A DNA stretch of 64,000 nt from Spartobacteria bacterium (GTDB lineage Bacteria; Verrucomicrobiota; Verrucomicrobiia; Chthoniobacterales; UBA10450). Positions within the stretch are counted from its first letter, which is position 1. Each line of letters begins with the position of its first letter. Shown here in pieces: positions 27,033 to 35,883 of the stretch. A program made the position numbers and the translations under genes. The stretch lies in assembly GCA_021325495.1 (NCBI GenBank), contig JAJPGZ010000010.1, positions 1-64,000 on the forward strand, given 5' to 3'. The notes under the pieces were generated by a model that saw only the letters and a program-made list of their open reading frames with translations, had not been told where the DNA came from and ran no database searches.

Positions 27033-29690
27033 CTTCGCCGCGGGCGGGTGTTGCTCGATCCAGTTGCTCAACTGCGGCAGCATGCGCGATTTGAACTCGG
27101 CGCGAAACTCAACTTCATCCACCGCCTTCGCGACATCGGGCGCGCTCGCGGGCGGAAGATTCGTTTTCGCGTACGCCTTCAACTCGTTCGCGCGGGCGCG
27201 ATCGGAAAAGAATGCGAACAAACTCGGCGCGTAATTGTTGACCGCGAGCGCGTCCGCTTTCGCCAGCAACGCCTTCATGTTCGTTTTGGCGAATTGCCAA
27301 GCGATATCGGGATGATCGCTCCAACGCGCAACTTTCCCGACAAGAAAAATCGCGCGACTCGTCGGCAACTCGTCCGTCACCGCAATCTGCAAAGTTTTGC
27401 GGACAAGTTTCGGATCGGTCGCCTGCGCGAGCGCGTCGTAAAACATATTCTTTTCCTCTAACAGCGTCGTGCTCATGCCGAGCTCGTGGAGTTTGTTCCA
27501 GGTCGCTTCGTCTGCGTAACGACCGACCACACCGAGCGTGGCGTGACGCAAATCTGGCGGCAGTGATTTTGGGTCGGCGAGAAAACGCTGAAAGCGTTCG
27601 CGACTCGTCTTGATGATATCGTCATCGTGCAAACTCCCGAGCGCTTCGATTAAACTCGCGCGTAGATCACTCGCTTTCGGTCCTTCGTTTTCCTTCGGGT
27701 CCCAACCGAGCGCGTCGAAACTCGGCCGCAGAATGGCGCGCGCATAGGTTTGAAATTTAGCGCGGTCAGGTTCGCCGATGAGCAAACGATTGATGAAATC
27801 GAAAACGTTGATGATTTGGTCCCGCTCCGCCAGCTCGGTCAGGTCTGTCAGTTTCTCGGCCAGGCCGAGATAAATCGAAACCGGTGCGCGATCGGCTTGG
27901 GCGAAGGCCCACGCGTCGCCCAGCAAATTGACCCGGTCTTGCACCTTGAGTTGGCCTAACGAGCCGAGCAGGAGGTCCCACGACCGCGGGTCGTATTGCA
28001 CCCGATAATAACCGGCTCCATCCACGTTTACTTTCAAAACTCGGTCCGCCGCGATGTTCTCGAGATTGTCGATCTTGCCGGACATCACGCGGCTTTGCAG
28101 TGGATCACCAGGAACGAAGTAAGTGAGCGGAATTTTCCACTCCAGCGGCCGCGGATTTTTGTAGTTCACGACGAATCGCTGTTGCGAAAGCGCCACCGTG
28201 TCGTCCGCGTCGCGCCGCACTTTCACCAGCGGAAATCCCGGTTGCTCCGTCCAGCCCGCAGCGATTTCGCCGATCGGTTTCCCAGAAGCTTCGCCTAACG
28301 AATTCCACAAATCGGCCGTGGTCGTGTTCGAATACTTATGCGCCTCCATGTAGCGGCGCATGCCTTCGCGAAATTGTTCTTCGCCGAGAAAACTTTCGAG
28401 CATGCGGATAACCGACTGCCCCTTTTGATAACTGATGTCGTCGAAAATGCTGTTGGCTTCGGCCTCGGTTTTCACCGCCACCTGCACAGGGTGAGTTGTC
28501 GATCTTGCATCGCCTTCCATCGCCTGATCGTGCGACGTCCCGACGCGACGAGTCGGATTGCGCGGCACATTTTTGCGCAGCCAAACTTCCCATTGCGGAT
28601 TGAAATGAGCGGTGCACTTCGTTCCCATCCACGACGCGAACCCTTCGTTCAGCCAAAGATTGTCCCACCATGCCATGGTCACGAGATCGCCGAACCACAT
28701 GTGCGCCATCTCGTGCGCAAGCACCGCGAAAATATTTTGCTTCGTGTCTTCGGAAGATTTTTCCGGATCGAACAAGAGCGCGCTTTCGAAATAAGTAATG
28801 CCGCCCCAGTTTTCCATCGCGCCCCCGAATCCACCGGGAATCGCGATCTGGTCGAGTTTCGGCAATGGATACGGGACGCCGAAGTAATCGTTGTAGTATT
28901 CGAGAATTTTCGCCGAACTCTCGAGCGCGTAACGCCCCCACTCTGCTTTTCCTTTGGTGGTGATGACGCGGATCTGCGTCTCGCCAACTTTCGTTTCGAC
29001 AAAATCAAATTCGCCCGCGCAAAATACGTTCAAGTAACTCGCCATCGGCGGCGTCGCCGCGAATCGAACTTCTTTTCCATTGTCGATCTTTTGTTCCGAT
29101 TCGATCGGCATATTCGAAACCGCGAGCCAATTTTCCGGAACGATCGCCGTTAACTGAAAACGCGCGCGAAAGCTCGGCTCATCCCAACAGGGAAAAAATC
29201 GACGCGCGTCGGTCGCTTCGAATTGCGTCCCGAGCGCGATCTTTTTCGCGCCCGTCCCCTGCTCCTGATAGCGCATGTAGAACAGTCCCTGGCCTTGCTG
29301 ATTGATCTTGCCGCTGAATGTGAGCGCAAGCGTGTGCGCGCCCGCCGGCAGCTCGTTAGGCAAAGTTAGACGCAACAATTCTTCCTTCTTGTCGATCTTG
29401 ATCGAGCTTTTCGGAAGCGGCTGGCCGTCCACCGCGGCGCTCGCGATTTCCAACTCGAGCGCGTTAAGGACAAGCTCACGCGTGGGCGCTTTTACGTCGA
29501 TCTTGACGGTCTCGTTGCCAGCGAACGTGAAGTTGTCGATCTTCGGAACGATCCGGACGGCGTATTCGTTAGGCAAAACTGTCTTCGGCAGTTTGCCCGG
29601 CGTGCCGGCGAAATCGAACGGCTGCTCCGCGCGCATGGACGCAACTATGGCGATGAAAACAGCCGCGAGCGAAAAACGCATCGCAGCCAC
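27030..29690 (-). CDS. M1 family aminopeptidase (PepN-like), secreted
   Basis: 886 residues with an N-terminal signal (MRFSLAAVFIAIVASMRA). The exopeptidase motif GGAMENWGG and the zinc motif HEMAHMWFGDLVTMAWWDN-LWLNEGF (HEXXH-x18-E) lie near residues 280-345, and a C-terminal ERAP1-like helical domain follows. It removes N-terminal residues from peptides, probably in the periplasm. The start could be at 29690 or at the third codon after it (29681). Six AAGATCGACA copies lie in the frame, mostly as KIDN or RSTT on the surface of the predicted protein. Confidence 0.93.
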   Translation of the reverse strand: MAAMRFSLAAVFIAIVASMRAEQPFDFAGTPGKLPKTVLPNEYAVRIVPKIDNFTFAGNETVKIDVKAPTRELVLNALELEIASAAVDGQPLPKSSIKIDKKEELLRLTLPNELPAGAHTLALTFSGKINQQGQGLFYMRYQEQGTGAKKIALGTQFEATDARRFFPCWDEPSFRARFQLTAIVPENWLAVSNMPIESEQKIDNGKEVRFAATPPMASYLNVFCAGEFDFVETKVGETQIRVITTKGKAEWGRYALESSAKILEYYNDYFGVPYPLPKLDQIAIPGGFGGAMENWGGITYFESALLFDPEKSSEDTKQNIFAVLAHEMAHMWFGDLVTMAWWDNLWLNEGFASWMGTKCTAHFNPQWEVWLRKNVPRNPTRRVGTSHDQAMEGDARSTTHPVQVAVKTEAEANSIFDDISYQKGQSVIRMLESFLGEEQFREGMRRYMEAHKYSNTTTADLWNSLGEASGKPIGEIAAGWTEQPGFPLVKVRRDADDTVALSQQRFVVNYKNPRPLEWKIPLTYFVPGDPLQSRVMSGKIDNLENIAADRVLKVNVDGAGYYRVQYDPRSWDLLLGSLGQLKVQDRVNLLGDAWAFAQADRAPVSIYLGLAEKLTDLTELAERDQIINVFDFINRLLIGEPDRAKFQTYARAILRPSFDALGWDPKENEGPKASDLRASLIEALGSLHDDDIIKTSRERFQRFLADPKSLPPDLRHATLGVVGRYADEATWNKLHELGMSTTLLEEKNMFYDALAQATDPKLVRKTLQIAVTDELPTSRAIFLVGKVARWSDHPDIAWQFAKTNMKALLAKADALAVNNYAPSLFAFFSDRARANELKAYAKTNLPPASAPDVAKAVDEVEFRAEFKSRMLPQLSNWIEQHPPAAK

Positions 29691-29716
29691 TTACGCGAGA
29701 TAGGCCCGCGATTCAA

Positions 29717-30268
29717 TCACGGCAACGCGTTGCGCACGAAACGGGTCAGGCGCTTCCACGCGTTCGCCGCGGCATTCGATTGTTTGGCACGATGTCGCGA
29801 GTGCCCATCGTCGGGCCCGGCCTTCTCGTCATCGTTCGTCACGACAAGCACGAGAATTAATTGCCCACCTCCGACCTGGGGCCCTTTGATCACGAGTGGA
29901 CTGTCCTTGCTTAACTTGGTGTCCGTTTCGAGAAGCAGTTGCTGCTCTTGATACAATTTCAATGCGAGCTCGTAACCGCCTTCGCTTTCGCCGCGCGCAT
30001 CGACGTGCAGCGAGAAATATTTGCTCGACGCCAACCAGTCCTCCTGCCCCGTCTTTAGCGTCTTGTTCGACTCGCCGATGACTTCGAATTGATTGTAACC
30101 GAACAATTCGGTCAGAGTTTTCTCAAACGGCGCGACCTGCGGCGGGGGCGGATGTGGCTTCTCCACATTCTCGGCCATGACCAAACCGCTCCAAACATGA
30201 TCGGCCCGGCTGAAAGGCGCTGCCGCAATCACCACCCAAAAGGTGAACAACGCAGCGCAGACTCGCAT
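29717..30268 (-). CDS. secreted hypothetical protein linked to an ECF sigma operon
   Basis: 183 residues starting MRVCAALFTFWVVIAAAPFSRA, a signal peptide. The mature protein has no domain I recognise; the C-terminus is rich in charged residues. The start at 30268 is 11 bases after the anti-sigma stop and fits the signal better than the upstream start at 30328. As the last gene of a sigma-anti-sigma transcript it may be part of the same stress response. Confidence 0.65.
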   Translation of the reverse strand: MRVCAALFTFWVVIAAAPFSRADHVWSGLVMAENVEKPHPPPPQVAPFEKTLTELFGYNQFEVIGESNKTLKTGQEDWLASSKYFSLHVDARGESEGGYELALKLYQEQQLLLETDTKLSKDSPLVIKGPQVGGGQLILVLVVTNDDEKAGPDDGHSRHRAKQSNAAANAWKRLTRFVRNALP

Positions 30269-30279
30269 GGCCGTCGGCC

Positions 30280-30807
30280 CTATTTTGCCGCAAATTCTGC
30301 TGGCAGTGATTTCAATCCCTCCGTCCACAACACCGTCACGCGCTCGTCGCCGTTCTTCTGCGACTCGAACATCGCGATTGTTGCATTCGGATTCTCCACC
30401 GGATCAACGCGTGCGTTCAGGATTTGCGTCAGGTAAGGCGACTGCGACTCCGGCGCGTTCTCGCGCACGAACATCACACTGAACAAAACAAACAGGGCGA
30501 TTGCGGTCGCGCCCACCCAGGCCAGACGCGGCACGGTCCACCATGTCGATCTTGTCCCATGTCGATCTTGCGCGGTTTGGTCGCGCCCGATCTCCTCCCT
30601 GATTTGATGCGAGAAAAATTCTTCATTCGCGAACGGCTGGGCCGCGAGTTCTTGTTTGAGGAATGCACCCAGCTTTTGCATCTCGCGCTTTTCGGCTTCG
30701 GCCGCGGCGCGGTCCGGCAGCGACGCTTCAAACTCGACCAGCTCTTTGCCGGTGAGTTCGCCGTCGACCCACGCTGTAAATTTCTCCTCAAACGTTTTCA
30801 TAAACAT
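30280..30807 (-). CDS. anti-sigma factor (single-pass membrane)
   Basis: 175 residues. The N-terminal cytoplasmic part (EEKFTAWVDGELTGKELVEFE) resembles anti-sigma domains but lacks the zinc-binding HxxxCxxC. A membrane helix WVGATAIALFVLFSVMFV lies near residue 100, followed by a periplasmic tail. It overlaps the sigma gene by 20 bases (14 if the second Met is used). A direct pair of AAGATCGACA words (30544 and 30560) encodes the linker DRHGTRSTW just before the membrane helix. Confidence 0.8.
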   Translation of the reverse strand: MFMKTFEEKFTAWVDGELTGKELVEFEASLPDRAAAEAEKREMQKLGAFLKQELAAQPFANEEFFSHQIREEIGRDQTAQDRHGTRSTWWTVPRLAWVGATAIALFVLFSVMFVRENAPESQSPYLTQILNARVDPVENPNATIAMFESQKNGDERVTVLWTEGLKSLPAEFAAK

Positions 30808-31399
30808 CCTTCAACAGATTCTGCAGTCTTTTGCGCGCATAAAACAAGCGCGACATTACGGTGCCGATCGAGCATCCCAGCGCTTCGGCTATCTCGTGAT
30901 ACTGCATGTCTTCGGTTTCTTTCATTAAAATCACTGCCCGGTGTTCGGGCGTTAATTGGGCAATCGCGTTGTCGATCTTTTGACGTAATTCCCCGCGTTC
31001 CATTCGCTCAAAAGGAAGCTCGTCCGCCTTGGGCGCCGTCTTGGCCGCGGGCTCGATTTCTTTGAGCTGAATCCGATCATCGAATTCCGCCCCGCCGCCC
31101 TTGATCTGCTTCTTGCGCATGTGATCGATGGTCACATTCATGACGATCCGATAAATCCAAGTGTAGAACGAAGACTTCCCGCGAAAGCGCCCAATCGACT
31201 TCCACGCTTTGAGGAAGCTGTCTTGAGCGAGGTCCCAGGCGTCCTGCTCGTTATGCACCATGTTGTAGATCATTCCAAAAATCCTCGTCCGGTAGCGCGT
31301 CACGAGCTCGTCAAAGGCCTTCGCCTCACCGCGCTGGCATCTTTTCACCAGCTCGATTTCCGAGACTTCGGTCTGCGCCGGCGGCGTCTCTATTTGCAT
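30788..31399 (-). CDS. ECF RNA polymerase sigma factor
   Basis: 203 residues. Region 2 (FDELVTRYRTRIFGMIYNMV, DLAQDSFLKAWKSI) and region 4 (YHEIAEALGCSIGTVMSRLF) are clear, with an unusual charged insert between them (KGGGAEFDDRIQLKEIEPAAKTAP). It directs RNA polymerase to its own regulon. The adjacent membrane anti-sigma factor should hold it inactive until an envelope signal arrives. No promoter motif could be assigned. Confidence 0.93.
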   Translation of the reverse strand: MQIETPPAQTEVSEIELVKRCQRGEAKAFDELVTRYRTRIFGMIYNMVHNEQDAWDLAQDSFLKAWKSIGRFRGKSSFYTWIYRIVMNVTIDHMRKKQIKGGGAEFDDRIQLKEIEPAAKTAPKADELPFERMERGELRQKIDNAIAQLTPEHRAVILMKETEDMQYHEIAEALGCSIGTVMSRLFYARKRLQNLLKDVYENV

Positions 31400-31483
31400 A
31401 TTTGGACGTGTGGGACCCTACTTTATTCAACGCAGCACGAGCGCTTTCTGGATGCCCCGGGTCGATTGATTTCTGTAACTGAA

Positions 31484-32152
31484 TCAGCGACTTCCGTATC
31501 GCCGCCGCCATTCCCCGCGATATTCCCCCATCAAGGTGATGATGCCGTCGCGCACTTGGAAGAGGCGCTGTTGTAATACGGAATATTGCTCTGCGTTCAC
31601 GTGTTTTCTCATCACCAGCTCGGCCGCGGCCTCCAAGGCCGTGCTCATCGCCTTCAACGCGCGTTTCAAATACGCGATCGTCATCCCGATTTCGTCCGGA
31701 TCGTGATCGCTCAATGCGGCCGCGAGCTTCGCGCTCGCTAGCGCCGATTGCGTCGCCAGTTTTACCGCCGCCGGCTCATTTTGCAGCGCCGCCTCCCGGT
31801 CGAACAACTCGTCGATCCAGATCGTTAGGCCAAAGGCCGCCCGATACAACGCGTGATTTTCGAACGACTCGAACGGCGACTCTTCCGTTTCCGCTTCGAC
31901 CACCTCGTCTTCAACAAGATCGACATCGTCCTCTTCGCTCATCAACTCATCGACCTCCGCGCTCCAGTCCTCCGCATTTTGCAAATGCGTCCAGCCCATT
32001 TCGCGCGCGATAATTTCATCGCGCCGCGGATCGTCGAGATATTTCTCCAGCAGCTCCATGTATTTTTCCGTCTTCGAGTCCTGCTGTTGGAGAAACCGTT
32101 CCCAATCGTATTCGTCCCACGCGCGATCGCTCTCGCCCTCGAAATCGGACAT
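31484..32152 (-). CDS. hypothetical acidic protein
   Basis: 222 residues starting MSDFEGESDRAWDEYDWERF. An N-terminal acidic block (EEDDVDLVEDEVVEAETEE) is followed by a helical region rich in Ala and Leu, probably a helical bundle. No domain is recognised. A longer frame is open upstream, but the ATG at 32152 gives normal composition. It follows rlmN by 23 bases on the same strand. Confidence 0.7.
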   Translation of the reverse strand: MSDFEGESDRAWDEYDWERFLQQQDSKTEKYMELLEKYLDDPRRDEIIAREMGWTHLQNAEDWSAEVDELMSEEDDVDLVEDEVVEAETEESPFESFENHALYRAAFGLTIWIDELFDREAALQNEPAAVKLATQSALASAKLAAALSDHDPDEIGMTIAYLKRALKAMSTALEAAAELVMRKHVNAEQYSVLQQRLFQVRDGIITLMGEYRGEWRRRYGSR

Positions 32153-32175
32153 AACGAAACGACTTAACGCCGCTT

Positions 32176-33255
32176 CTACGCGCGCGCAAAAGTTTTTGCC
32201 TGCAATTCTCGCTGCGTTTGCAAACGCAATTGGCCGCACGCCGCGTCGATGTCGTGACCTTTCTCGCGGCGCAACGTCGCCGCCACATCGTGCCCGTGTA
32301 AGATCGACAAGAACTGTTCTTGTCGATCTTGCGTTGGTCGCGACCAGGGCAAACCGGCCACGGTGTTGTAGGGAATCAAATTCACTTTCGCCGAAACGCG
32401 TCGCGCATGTTTCGCGAGCAAGTGCGCTTGCTCGTCGGAGTCGTTCACGCCGGCGATGAGAATGTATTCGAACGTGAGCCACTGCTTCTTGCGCGAAGCG
32501 TAGTACTCACAGGCCGACATTAACATGTCGATCTTGTAGCGTTTGTTGATCGGCATGATGCGGTCGCGCACGTCGTCGGTTGCGCCGTGCAACGAAATCG
32601 CGAGACGAATTTGCAAAGGCTCATCGGCGAGTTGGCGAATTTGCGGCACCAGTCCGCTCGTTGAAACGGTGATGCGGCGCGCGCCGATACCGAGACCCCA
32701 TGGCGCATTGATGATCCGAATCGCGCGGGTGACGTTGTCGATATTGGCGAGCGGCTCGCCCATTCCCATGAAGACGACATTGTCGATCTTTTCGCCGCTC
32801 TCGCGCTCGACCGCGATGAGTTGATCGACAATTTCATTCGGCGCGAGGTTCCGCGAAAAACCTTCCAGGCCGCTCGCGCAAAATTTGCAGCCGTACGCGC
32901 AGCCGACTTGCGTCGAGACGCAAATCGTTCGCCGATCCGAGCGCGATCCATACAACGCCGGCGAAGCCGGAATCAAAACCGATTCGATCAAGTTGCCGTC
33001 GTTCAATCGAAAGAGAAACTTCCGCGTCGTGTCACGCGAACCGAGCACACGGACGATGTCGATCTTGCCGAATGAAAATTTCTCCGCCAGGTCCGCGCGC
33101 AAATTCGCCGGCAAATCCGTCATCTCCTCGAACGCACTCGCGCGCTTCTTGTAGAGCCAATCCGCAATCTGCCCGCCGCGATACGCCGGTTGCGCGATCG
33201 CGCGCAATTCGTCGATCTGCAAAGATTTGATGTCGATCTTTTGTGCCTTTGTCAT
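32176..33255 (-). CDS. rlmN: 23S rRNA/tRNA adenine-C2 methyltransferase RlmN
   Basis: 359 residues, radical SAM. The cluster motif is CAYGCKFCASG near residue 120; GMGEPLAN and the C-terminal LRREKGHDIDAACGQL are typical of RlmN. It methylates A2503 of 23S rRNA and A37 of some tRNAs. The ATG at 33255 lies inside the left arm of an imperfect inverted repeat. A perfect 31-bp palindrome made from two AAGATCGACA words lies at 32300-32330 within the frame, in the segment reading PTQDRQEQFLSIL, which is alignable with family members without a gap as far as I recall. Confidence 0.94.
   Translation of the reverse strand: MTKAQKIDIKSLQIDELRAIAQPAYRGGQIADWLYKKRASAFEEMTDLPANLRADLAEKFSFGKIDIVRVLGSRDTTRKFLFRLNDGNLIESVLIPASPALYGSRSDRRTICVSTQVGCAYGCKFCASGLEGFSRNLAPNEIVDQLIAVERESGEKIDNVVFMGMGEPLANIDNVTRAIRIINAPWGLGIGARRITVSTSGLVPQIRQLADEPLQIRLAISLHGATDDVRDRIMPINKRYKIDMLMSACEYYASRKKQWLTFEYILIAGVNDSDEQAHLLAKHARRVSAKVNLIPYNTVAGLPWSRPTQDRQEQFLSILHGHDVAATLRREKGHDIDAACGQLRLQTQRELQAKTFARA
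32300..32330. repeat. perfect 31-bp palindrome of two AAGATCGACA words inside rlmN
   Basis: AAGATCGACAAGAAC at 32300-32314 and its exact reverse complement at 32316-32330 flank one central base. This is the longest perfect dyad I saw in the window and it is translated as part of RlmN. Confidence 0.95.
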
Positions 33256-33322
33256 GTCGGGCGAAGTCGAGACATTCTCATTCAGTCTCAGTAAGAGATT
33301 CCTCGACTTCGCTCGGAATGAC
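33251..33322. repeat. imperfect inverted repeat (dispersed-repeat type)
   Basis: Two arms of about 28 bp with core GCGAAGTCGAG on one side and CTCGACTTCGC on the other, ending GTCAT / ATGAC, surround an AT-richer centre. It spans the rlmN start and the gap to the next gene. Such palindromes recur as dispersed elements in many bacteria; family membership cannot be checked here. Confidence 0.7.
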
Positions 33323-33366
33323 AAATGGCACTGGAGCGGCGGGCATTCATGGTTAACGTCCCGGCG

Positions 33367-33549
33367 ATGAAATGGATTCTTTGCACGCTTTCGGGCTTGA
33401 GTTTGTTTTTGGGCGCCTGTGCCCACGACGATCTTGCGAGCGACAGCTCGACGCAATCGTCCACGCCGGTTGCGGGCGAAAAAACCGGCGAAGGCAGCAT
33501 GGAACCGGGCGTGAGCCCCGGCGGCGCCAGCGCGAACGTACGCTGGTGA
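33367..33549 (+). CDS. small putative lipoprotein
   Basis: 60 residues: MKWILCTLSGLSLFLGAC then AHDDLASDSS. Lipobox LGAC at residue 18. The mature part is short, Ser/Gly/Pro-rich and probably disordered. No function can be assigned. An upstream in-frame start at 33325 gives a worse signal. Confidence 0.65.
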   Translation: MKWILCTLSGLSLFLGACAHDDLASDSSTQSSTPVAGEKTGEGSMEPGVSPGGASANVRW

Positions 33550-33566
33550 TTCGTTAGGCCGCTGCG

Positions 33567-34292
33567 ATGCAGAAAGCGCGGACGCCGCTGACGCTCGGCT
33601 GGGAAGCGGCGAAGGCGAACGCTGTTCCGGCGCTGATCATTCAGGCGCTCATGCTCGCGCTGTTGATCGCGTATTACACGAATCCGTCCGTCGCGCGCGC
33701 ATTGCAACGGCTCGCCGAGTTCAAACGCGAACACGGCTTGCCCTTTGTTATTGTCGCGTCGGTCACGGCGGGTGCGCTTATTCCGGAATTGTTTCTCATT
33801 TTGTTTTTCCAACGCGGCCGGCCGCATCGCGGCAATCTGCGCAATTTGCTCTTCACCATTCCGGTCTGGGGATTCGATGGTTCACTTGTCGATCTTATGT
33901 ACCGCTCGTTCGCCGGTTGGTTCGGCGATGTCGTGACCGTGCCGGTGGTGTGCACGAAAATTTTGCTCGATCAATTCGGCTACAATCCGTTTTTCGCCGC
34001 TCCCTTCGGCGTCCTGACCTACGAATGGAAGAACAACGGCGTCTCGTTAGGCCCGGTGCGCGATCTTTTCACCTGGAAACATTATCGCGACAAAATCATC
34101 CCGACATTGGTCGCGACGTGGGCGGTTTGGATTCCATTGATGGCCATCATCTATTCGTTGCCGCTCGCGCTGCAATTCCCGCTCTTCGGCCTCGCCCTTT
34201 CCTTTTGGGTCCTGCTTCTCACTTACATGACGAATCGTTTCGCGGGAAAAATCGAAGCCGACGCGCTGCTGGCGCTTTCTGTCGCAGAATAG
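33567..34292 (+). CDS. integral membrane protein, hypothetical (faint Mpv17/PMP22 resemblance)
   Basis: 241 residues with about five membrane helices. The middle reads LLDQFGYNPFFAAPFGVLTYEW, and the C-terminal half holds W-rich segments (ATWAVWIPLMAIIYSLPLALQF), which faintly recalls Mpv17/PMP22 proteins. I would not assert that family. It follows the lipoprotein gene by 17 bases. Confidence 0.7.
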   Translation: MQKARTPLTLGWEAAKANAVPALIIQALMLALLIAYYTNPSVARALQRLAEFKREHGLPFVIVASVTAGALIPELFLILFFQRGRPHRGNLRNLLFTIPVWGFDGSLVDLMYRSFAGWFGDVVTVPVVCTKILLDQFGYNPFFAAPFGVLTYEWKNNGVSLGPVRDLFTWKHYRDKIIPTLVATWAVWIPLMAIIYSLPLALQFPLFGLALSFWVLLLTYMTNRFAGKIEADALLALSVAE

Positions 34293-34296
34293 AATC

Positions 34297-34380
34297 GCCA
34301 CGGATGAACACGGATTTACACGGATGCAGAAAGGCTTTTCCGGTAATCCGATCCATGTTTCATCCGTGTCCATCCGTGGC
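34297..34380. repeat. CCACGGATG-type dispersed palindrome
   Basis: The left arm GCCACGGATGAACACGGAT and a right arm whose reverse complement is GCCACGGATGGACACGGAT enclose about 45 bases. I know this style of sequence as a common intergenic repeat in Verrucomicrobia and relatives. It lies just after the membrane-protein stop. Confidence 0.8.
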
Positions 34381-34511
34381 TAAATCTTTTCCGGATTGAC
34401 CTCGCCCGCGCCGAATTCGTATTCTCGCGCCTAACAAACCATCGATCCGCTTTCCTGGCGTGACGCGCTCTCGCCGCTTCATCAGGGAGCCTCTTCAGCG
34501 GATTTACAAGA

Positions 34512-34805
34512 ATGAAACTTTCCTGTCCGTGTAAACCGCAGCCATACAGCGGCAGAGCGTCCGGTACGGACACCGTCAAGGAGAAAGCCACTCAAAAAGC
34601 AATTCACAAGGCGGTGCAAGCGTTCATTGACGCAATAGATGATCATCAATGCGATGGGAATTGTTATCCCGTATTCACCAACCTTAGTATTAAGGATACC
34701 GACACTGGATACACTGACGCTAGTACTCACGAAGTTACAATGATATGGGAGTGGCGCCTGACTATCGAATGCAAGAAGCCACTGCAAAAGAAAACCAAAT
34801 CATGA
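34512..34805 (+). CDS. hypothetical protein, accessory-type
   Basis: 97 residues starting MKLSCPCKPQPYSGRASGTD. The Cys pair CPC near the start and CDGNC in the middle could bind metal. No family is recognised. Base composition is less GC-rich than neighbouring genes and contains neither dispersed word. It overlaps the next gene by 4 bases. Confidence 0.6.
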   Translation: MKLSCPCKPQPYSGRASGTDTVKEKATQKAIHKAVQAFIDAIDDHQCDGNCYPVFTNLSIKDTDTGYTDASTHEVTMIWEWRLTIECKKPLQKKTKS

Positions 34806-35803
34806 GCGGTACCAGTATCGATCGTGGAAAAACCCGAATGCTTTTCGTGGTCACACTGACCGCAATCAATGTAATGGGCCCAGTCACCTGTAACGCTGCG
34901 GAAAAAGAAGTTAGGCAAACGCGTGCCACGGATGCTGCCTTGGAAGACGCTTTGTATACGTGCCTATTCGAGAAGTTTGATAAGCCGAAAATCACTCTTG
35001 GTCGCGTGACAGGCCACTCAGTTCACCGGGATCCCATAGACCATTCGACCGCCTATGATGACAATACTGGTCGGAACTTTTTCTACGACAAGAAAACGAA
35101 GACTTGGAAGGATGGAAAGACCGGAGAATCGGTAACTCCGAAAAATCTTGAGGACGCTCTCTACTGCTGCCTTTTTACGAAATTCGACAAGCCGGAGATC
35201 ACTCTTGGCCGCGTGACAGGCCACTCAGTTCACCGGGATCCGCTCGACCATTCGACTGCTTACGATGACAATAGTGGTCGAAATTTCTTTTGGGACAAAG
35301 ATCAGCAAGCCTGGCGTGATGGAAAAACCGGCGAATGCATTTGTCCGAAATGCGCGGAACAGCCAAAGCAATCTGCGCAACCGCCTCCGCCATCCGGGCC
35401 GAACGCAGGTAATGTTCTAAAATCAATCGCGAGCCATGTGAATGTTGGCGTTGGCGTGAGCGGTGGCGGCGGGGAAGATCGACATCATCATGCGGATGAT
35501 CGGCGGCGGGCGGATGAGAAATTGAGGCGAGACGAAAAGCGATTGCACGGCGATGAAGCGCGCAAGGAGGAGAAACATCGCGCGGAAGAGAAGGTGCACG
35601 ACAACCGGGTGATGATCGCGCACGATCCGCAAATCCAGCGGGCCGAGGAAGAGCTTGAGCGTTTACAAAAGAAGAAAGCAGAGCTGGAACGCCGGCATCG
35701 CGAGACCAAAGACAAGGACGAAAAGAAAATGCTCGAGCGCCAGATCAAAGGTTACGACACGCTGATCGAACACGAGCAGGCGAAGTTGAATCAGGCGCGG
35801 TAA
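34802..35803 (+). CDS. secreted protein with a duplicated ~65-residue module and a charged coiled-coil tail
   Basis: 333 residues. A signal peptide (MLFVVTLTAINVMGPVTCNA) is followed by two near-identical modules, each running LEDALYTCLFxKFDKPxITLG, then GRVTGHSVHRDPxDHSTAYD and NFFxDKxxxxWxDGKTGE, then a Pro-rich linker. The last 110 residues are highly charged (RRRADEKLRRDEKRL, EEELERLQKKKAELERR) and coiled-coil. The two DNA copies are almost the same over at least 40 bases, so the duplication is recent or maintained. The start overlaps the upstream stop (ATGA). The function is unknown. Confidence 0.7.
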   Translation: MSGTSIDRGKTRMLFVVTLTAINVMGPVTCNAAEKEVRQTRATDAALEDALYTCLFEKFDKPKITLGRVTGHSVHRDPIDHSTAYDDNTGRNFFYDKKTKTWKDGKTGESVTPKNLEDALYCCLFTKFDKPEITLGRVTGHSVHRDPLDHSTAYDDNSGRNFFWDKDQQAWRDGKTGECICPKCAEQPKQSAQPPPPSGPNAGNVLKSIASHVNVGVGVSGGGGEDRHHHADDRRRADEKLRRDEKRLHGDEARKEEKHRAEEKVHDNRVMIAHDPQIQRAEEELERLQKKKAELERRHRETKDKDEKKMLERQIKGYDTLIEHEQAKLNQAR

Positions 35804-35821
35804 GGGCGCGGGGCGTTTCTT

Positions 35822-35883
35822 TGTAGCGGCAGCCGTGTCGGCTGCGAGATTGTTAGGCCGCACGCGACATGCGTGCCGCTACA
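35822..35883. repeat. imperfect 24-bp inverted repeat (TGTAGCGGCA type)
   Basis: The left arm TGTAGCGGCAGCCGTGTCG and the right arm, whose complement is TGTAGCGGCACGCATGTCG, enclose a short AT-richer centre with a GTTAGGC word. The stop codon of the HAD gene lies in the right arm. It resembles a transcriptional-junction palindrome between convergent genes. Confidence 0.8.
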
